Assembly (NCBI GenBank): GCA_947451525.1
Contig: CANFZM010000021.1
Span: 1 to 45,027, forward strand
DNA: 45,027 nucleotides
Origin: Flavobacteriaceae bacterium
GTDB taxonomy: Bacteria; Bacteroidota; Bacteroidia; Flavobacteriales; Flavobacteriaceae
Direction of reading: 5' to 3'
Shown here: positions 40,783 through 45,027 of the stretch, one piece after another
Position numbering within the stretch: the first letter of the stretch is position 1
Layout: every line of letters starts with the position of its first letter
Made by a program: the position numbers and the translations under genes
The notes under the pieces: model-generated
Told to the model about the DNA's origin: nothing
Database searches by the model: none
The model's input: the letters and a program-made list of their open reading frames with translations, nothing else

Positions 40783-43317
40783 ATGGAAAAAACAAATTTC
40801 AACTTGTTTTGTGGGATTATTATGTCTCTTTTTTTTGGTGGTTTAATGCCATCTTCTGCGCAATGTTTACCAAGTTTAGGATCTGCATCAGGATTTACCA
40901 TTTATACCATGGCAGGAGCTGTTAGTAATGTTACCGCTTCTACTATAACTGGTAATATTGGTACTAATGCAGGCGCTATTAGTGGTTTTGAATCTTCTAC
41001 TATTAACGGACAATTCTTTAATGCCAATTCGGTTACACAAAATGCTTCATTAGATTTAGCTGCTGCTTATGTTGCTTTTCAAACTTTAGCCCCAACCATT
41101 ACCGCACATGCTCCGTCTTATGGAAGTGGAGAAACTCTTATTCCAGGTGTTTATAATATTGGAGCTGCTGGTTCTATTGCTGGCACGCTAATTTTAGATG
41201 CACAAAACAATCCAAATGCTAGATTTATTTTTCAATTTGGTGGTGCTTTTACCGCTGGTGCTGGATCTACAGTTGTTTTAATAAATGGTGCATTACCAAA
41301 CAATGTTTATTGGATAGTTGGCGGTGCCTTTTCGTTAGCTGCACAAACTACATTTTCAGGAACGATTATTGCCGATGGTGCAATTTCTATAGGAGTGGGA
41401 GCTCATTTAAATTGTAAATTATTATCTACTAGTGGTGCAATATCTACTTATGGTACTTTACTAACTAATGAGGGTATTGATAATAGTTCGGGTAAATATT
41501 TTGCCGATGCCGATCAAGATGGGTATGGAGATGTAAATATTTCATCTTGTACATTTATAGCAGGTTATGTGCTAAATAGTACTGATTGTAACGATGCTAA
41601 TGCAGCTATTCATCCCAATGCCATAGAAATCTACGGAAACGGAATAGATGACGATTGTAATGGAATAGCAGATACGGATGCTATTAGTTGTTCCTTTACC
41701 ACTACTTGGAATGGTAATTCATGGGTACCATTTCTTCCGGTTGCCAATCAACATGCTGTTATTGCTGGCGATTACTCACAAAGCACCGATTTATTATCGT
41801 GTACTTTGGATGTTGTAAATAATGCAATAGTAAGTGTTCCTTCAGGAACTAACTTTACTATTAGCGGAGCCCTTAAAGTAGCACCAACAGCAACTTTAAT
41901 TTTTAACAACAACACTAATTTAATACAAACAGATGATAATGCATTAAATACTGGGAATATAGTGGTAAAACGGAACACTTCAACTATCGTTCGTTTAGAT
42001 CATACTTTATGGGCATCTCCAGTAGTTGGGCAACAGTTATTTACCTTTTCTCCAGCAACTTTAACCAATCGTTTTTATTCTTTCAATACTGTTACTAGTG
42101 CATATACTAATACTACTTCCAATCCAGGATTGTATACTGGTGTATCAGAGTTCAGTCCTGCGGTAGGATACGCTATTCGTGCTCCGAATAATCAATCCCC
42201 TAACGTGTCTTCTGAATGGACAGGTACATTTACAGGAGTACCTAATAATGGAACAAAAACATTTTCTTTAGTATATAATGGTGCGGGAACCCATAGTTAT
42301 AATTTGATTGGTAATCCATTTCCATCTGCAATCGATGCAACACTTTTTATGGAAGGTAATTCAAATACCATTGATGGGACATTATATTTCTACCAGCATA
42401 CACTAACTTTGAATGCAGCAGGGGTGTTTCCAACTGGAACTAATTATGCTTGCTGGAACTCACTAGGATCTGCATCTGCCTCAAAAGGTGATGGTCATAC
42501 GTCTAATGTTAATCCTAATGGAATTCTTCAGGTAGGACAAGGTTTTTTTGTAGATGCAATTCATGTTGGAAATGTAAATTTTACTAATGAAATGAGAGTT
42601 AGAGATGTAAATAATCAATTCATGAAAACTAATAATACAACTGAAAAGCACCGTATTTGGTTGAATTTATTAACCGATACTGGTGAAGATATAAATCAGA
42701 TATTAGTTGGATATATTACAGATGCCACTCAAGGTTTAGATAGTAAATACGACGGATTATTGTTTGGTAACACTGGTAGTTATCTATACTCTACTATTAG
42801 CGGAAGTCCTTATGCTATTCAGGGTCGTGCTTTGCCATTCAACACTAGTGATGAAGTGCCTCTTGGATTTAATTGCAATATAGCAGGAACGTTTTCTATT
42901 AAACTTACCGATAGGGATGGGCTGTTTTTAGGAGATCAAGATGTCTTTATTCGCGATAACTTAACCGGAACTGACACCAATATTAAAAATGAACCTTACA
43001 CTTTTACTTCTGAGGCCGGAACTTTTGAAGATCGTTTTAAAGTAGTCTACCTGCAGGCCTTAGGAACACCATCTACCACTTTTAATAATAACTCAGTAAT
43101 TGTATACAAAAACACCGATTGGTTTCATGTTTCCACCAAAGGAATTGTAATAAAAGATATTATGGTTTATGATGTTTCGGGACGTTTAATTTATAAACTT
43201 AATGACATTAACGATACCACAACGGTATTAAAAGGATTATCAAAAACCAAGCAAGTATTGTTTTTGAAGGTGATTTCCCAAGAAAACCAATCGGTAACTA
43301 TTAAGATATTAAACTAA
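40783..43317 (+). CDS. DUF3494 ice-binding-like protein with MopE-type segment and C-terminal sorting-like domain
   Basis: 844 residues. Signal MEKTNFNLFCGIIMSLFFGGLMPSSAQ. Residues about 30-225 match the DUF3494/IBP fold: SGFTIYTMAGAVSNVTASTI, TGNIGTNAGAISGFESSTI, LIPGVYNIGAAGSIAGTLIL, ARFIFQFGGAFTAGAGSTVV and NVYWIVGGAFSLAAQTTFSG. Next, about 235-297, FADADQDGYGD...DCNDANAAIHPNAIEIYGNGIDDDCNG is a Ca/Cu-binding MopE-like repeat. The middle is beta-rich and unassigned; the end (about 770-844) resembles a T9SS sorting domain (DWFHVSTKGIVIKDIMVYDV, SGRLIYKLND, LFLKVISQENQSVTIKIL). Proteins of this group bind ice or act as adhesins. It sits alone, before a satellite array. Confidence 0.88.
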   Translation: MEKTNFNLFCGIIMSLFFGGLMPSSAQCLPSLGSASGFTIYTMAGAVSNVTASTITGNIGTNAGAISGFESSTINGQFFNANSVTQNASLDLAAAYVAFQTLAPTITAHAPSYGSGETLIPGVYNIGAAGSIAGTLILDAQNNPNARFIFQFGGAFTAGAGSTVVLINGALPNNVYWIVGGAFSLAAQTTFSGTIIADGAISIGVGAHLNCKLLSTSGAISTYGTLLTNEGIDNSSGKYFADADQDGYGDVNISSCTFIAGYVLNSTDCNDANAAIHPNAIEIYGNGIDDDCNGIADTDAISCSFTTTWNGNSWVPFLPVANQHAVIAGDYSQSTDLLSCTLDVVNNAIVSVPSGTNFTISGALKVAPTATLIFNNNTNLIQTDDNALNTGNIVVKRNTSTIVRLDHTLWASPVVGQQLFTFSPATLTNRFYSFNTVTSAYTNTTSNPGLYTGVSEFSPAVGYAIRAPNNQSPNVSSEWTGTFTGVPNNGTKTFSLVYNGAGTHSYNLIGNPFPSAIDATLFMEGNSNTIDGTLYFYQHTLTLNAAGVFPTGTNYACWNSLGSASASKGDGHTSNVNPNGILQVGQGFFVDAIHVGNVNFTNEMRVRDVNNQFMKTNNTTEKHRIWLNLLTDTGEDINQILVGYITDATQGLDSKYDGLLFGNTGSYLYSTISGSPYAIQGRALPFNTSDEVPLGFNCNIAGTFSIKLTDRDGLFLGDQDVFIRDNLTGTDTNIKNEPYTFTSEAGTFEDRFKVVYLQALGTPSTTFNNNSVIVYKNTDWFHVSTKGIVIKDIMVYDVSGRLIYKLNDINDTTTVLKGLSKTKQVLFLKVISQENQSVTIKILN

Positions 43318-43390
43318 TAAATAACCCGTTGGGTGTAATTATATTTAGCCACATAAAAACTACAAATACAGATCAATTAATAGGTCTATT

Positions 43391-45027
43391 TTGTCATCCT
43401 ATTTACCATTCCACCCTGCTTGTCATTCCGACGCAGGAGGAATCCCACCAGACTTATGGAAAGAAATGAGATTCTTACGGAATGACAACTTTGTGGATTA
43501 GTATTGTCATTGCGTGTGCAACTTTGTGAACCAAAACAATCCCGCCCGTTTACCATTCCACCCTGCTTGTCATTCCAATGCAGGAGGAATCCCACTAGAC
43601 TTATGGAAAGAAATGCGATTCCTACGGAATGACAACTTTGTGGATTAGTATTGTCATTGTGCGTGCAACGTAGTGAAGCAAAGCAATCCCATCCCGTTTA
43701 CCATTCCACCCTGCTTGTCATTCCGTAGGAATCCCACCAAACTTATGGAAAGAAATGAGATCCCTACGGAATGACAACTTTGTGGATTAGTATTGTCATT
43801 GTGCATGCAACGTAATGAAGCAAAGCAATCTTATCCCATTTGCCATTCCACTCCATTTGTCATTCCGTAGGAATCCCATCAGACTTATGTAAAGAAATGA
43901 GATTCCTACGGAATGACAACTTTGTGGATTAGTATTGTCATTGCGAGTGCAACGTAGTGAAGCAAAGCAATCCCATCCCGTTTACCATTCCACCCTGCTT
44001 GTCATTCCGACGCAGGAGGAATCCCACCAGACTTATGTAAAGAAATGAGATTCCTACGGAATGACAACTTTGTGGATTAGTATTGTCATTGTGCGTGCAA
44101 CGTAGTGAAGCAAAGCAATCCCATCCCGTTTACCATTCCACCCTGCTTGTCATTCCGACGCAGGAGGAATCCCACTAGACTTATGGAAAGAAATGAAATT
44201 CCTACGGAATGACAACTTTGTGGATTAGTATTGTCATTGCGTGTGCAACTTTGTGAACCAAAACAATCCCGCCCGTTTACCATTCCACCCTGCTTGTCAT
44301 TCCGACGCAGGAGGAATCCCACTAGACTTATGGAAAAAAATGAGATTCCTACGGAATACAACTTTGTGGATTAGTATTGTCATTGCATGTGCAACGTAGT
44401 GAAGCAAAGCAATCCCTTCCTATTTGCCATTCCACCCTGCTTGTCATTCCGTAGGAATCCCATCAGACTTATGTAAAGAAATGAGATCCCTACGGAATGA
44501 CAACTTTGTGGATTAGTATTGTCATTGCGCGTGCAACGTAATGAAGCAAAGCAATCCCATCCCGTTTACCATTCCACCCTGCTTGTCATTCCGTAGGAAT
44601 CCCACCAAACTTATGGAAAGAAATGAGATTCCTACGGAATGACAACTTTGGAGATTAGTATTGTCATTGCGCACGCAACGTATTGAAGCAAAGCAACCCC
44701 GCCCGTCATTGCGAGCGCAACGAAGTGAAGGAAAGCAATCTCACTCCGTTTGTCATTCCGTAGGAATCCCACCAAACTTATGGAAAGAAATGAGATTCCT
44801 ACGGAATGACAACTTTGTGGATTAGTATTGTCATTGCGTGCGCAACGCAGTGAAGCAAAGCAATCCCATTCTGTTTGCCATTCCACCCCGTTTGTCATTC
44901 CGTAGGAATCCCACTAGACTTATGAAAGGAAATGAGATTCCTACGGAATGACAACTTTGTGGATTAGTATTGTTATTGCATAAGCAACTCTGTGAAGCAA
45001 ATTAATCCCGCCCGTCATTGCGAGCAT
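43391..45027. repeat. Satellite array of 142/148-bp composite palindromic units (runs off the window)
   Basis: At least eleven units, judged by the marker TGACAACTTTGTGGATTA (starts near 43483, 43630, 43772, 43914, 44062, 44210, 44357, 44498, 44640, 44807, 44949). Steps are 141-142 or 147-148 bp, once 167. Each unit has a spacer TTTACCATTCCACCCTGC, a module with arms GTCATTCCGTAGGAATC and GATTCCTACGGAATGAC, and a module like CATTGCGTGCGCAACGTAGT. In the unit at 43859-43917 the 17-bp arms are perfect. The long variant has GACGCAGGAGG in place of GTAGG, a 6-bp difference that explains the two lengths. No open frame here is convincing: they are read-through of repeats. Confidence 0.95.

Noticed and set aside
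43386..44898. Several minus-strand open frames with repeated peptides such as FLSISLVGFLLRRNDKQGG
   Set aside because: They are translations of the satellite array; none has an independent start signal and the units change frame with each length variant.
43391..45027. Considered a CRISPR array
   Set aside because: Units are about 142-148 bp and nearly identical throughout; there is no alternation of short repeats with unique spacers and no cas gene.

Overview
The window is A+T-rich DNA from a member of the Bacteroidota, most likely a Flavobacteriaceae (Flavobacterium-like) chromosome. The evidence is the set of proteins with Por/type IX secretion (T9SS) C-terminal domains, many TAnnTTTG promoter elements of the Bacteroidota type, weak Shine-Dalgarno signals, a propeller-sensor/LytTR two-component system, and a eukaryote-like class Ia ribonucleotide reductase. 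An ice-binding (DUF3494) protein hints at a cold-adapted or ice-associated life; that is inference.

Layout. Positions 1-2600 are an accessory/repeat zone: the 3' end of an IS256-family transposase, a four-helix-bundle gene, queG, and then about 1 kb of repeats (a degenerate ~21-bp tandem array, a 61-bp unit present twice) that run into the broken 5' end of an SPFH-domain gene. Positions 2600-7300 hold a small lipoprotein gene and a propeller-type LytS-like histidine kinase overlapping its LytTR response regulator gene. Three matching operator-like sites (9-bp half-sites exactly 21 bp apart) precede the regulator gene, the lipoprotein gene and the SPFH remnant, which suggests a local autoregulated regulon. 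Positions 7300-16100 hold a secreted M36 metallopeptidase, dgt (dGTPase), a small conserved gene, a RelE/ParE toxin-antitoxin pair and nrdBA, so three nucleotide-metabolism genes lie close together.

Positions 16400-24500 hold a secreted Lys/Ala-rich protein, a giant outer-membrane protein, a dead antitoxin gene, a second toxin-antitoxin pair, aspartate kinase, a GNAT acetyltransferase and an M48 peptidase, all on the minus strand. Positions 24600-32400 hold fbp, a TerB-like gene, a HupE/UreJ-like membrane protein, a dCMP deaminase, a lipoprotein/outer-membrane pair, an S41 protease, a small FAD protein, a two-TM protein, MarC and a DUF3109 protein. tRNA-Ala(GGC) lies at 32458-32531.

Positions 32600-43300 hold two secreted proteins, a D-2-hydroxyacid dehydrogenase, a 9 x 7-bp satellite, a fused PlsC-GNAT acyltransferase resembling OlsF (ornithine lipid synthesis), xth, an OmpA lipoprotein and the ice-binding protein. 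From about 43390 to the window end there is a satellite of at least eleven ~142/148-bp composite units containing long inverted repeats; it runs off the edge.

The most interesting candidates are the predicted LytTR operator family with its duplicated promoter and the palindromic satellite next to the ice-binding gene. No defence system, CRISPR array, prophage or biosynthetic cluster was recognised.
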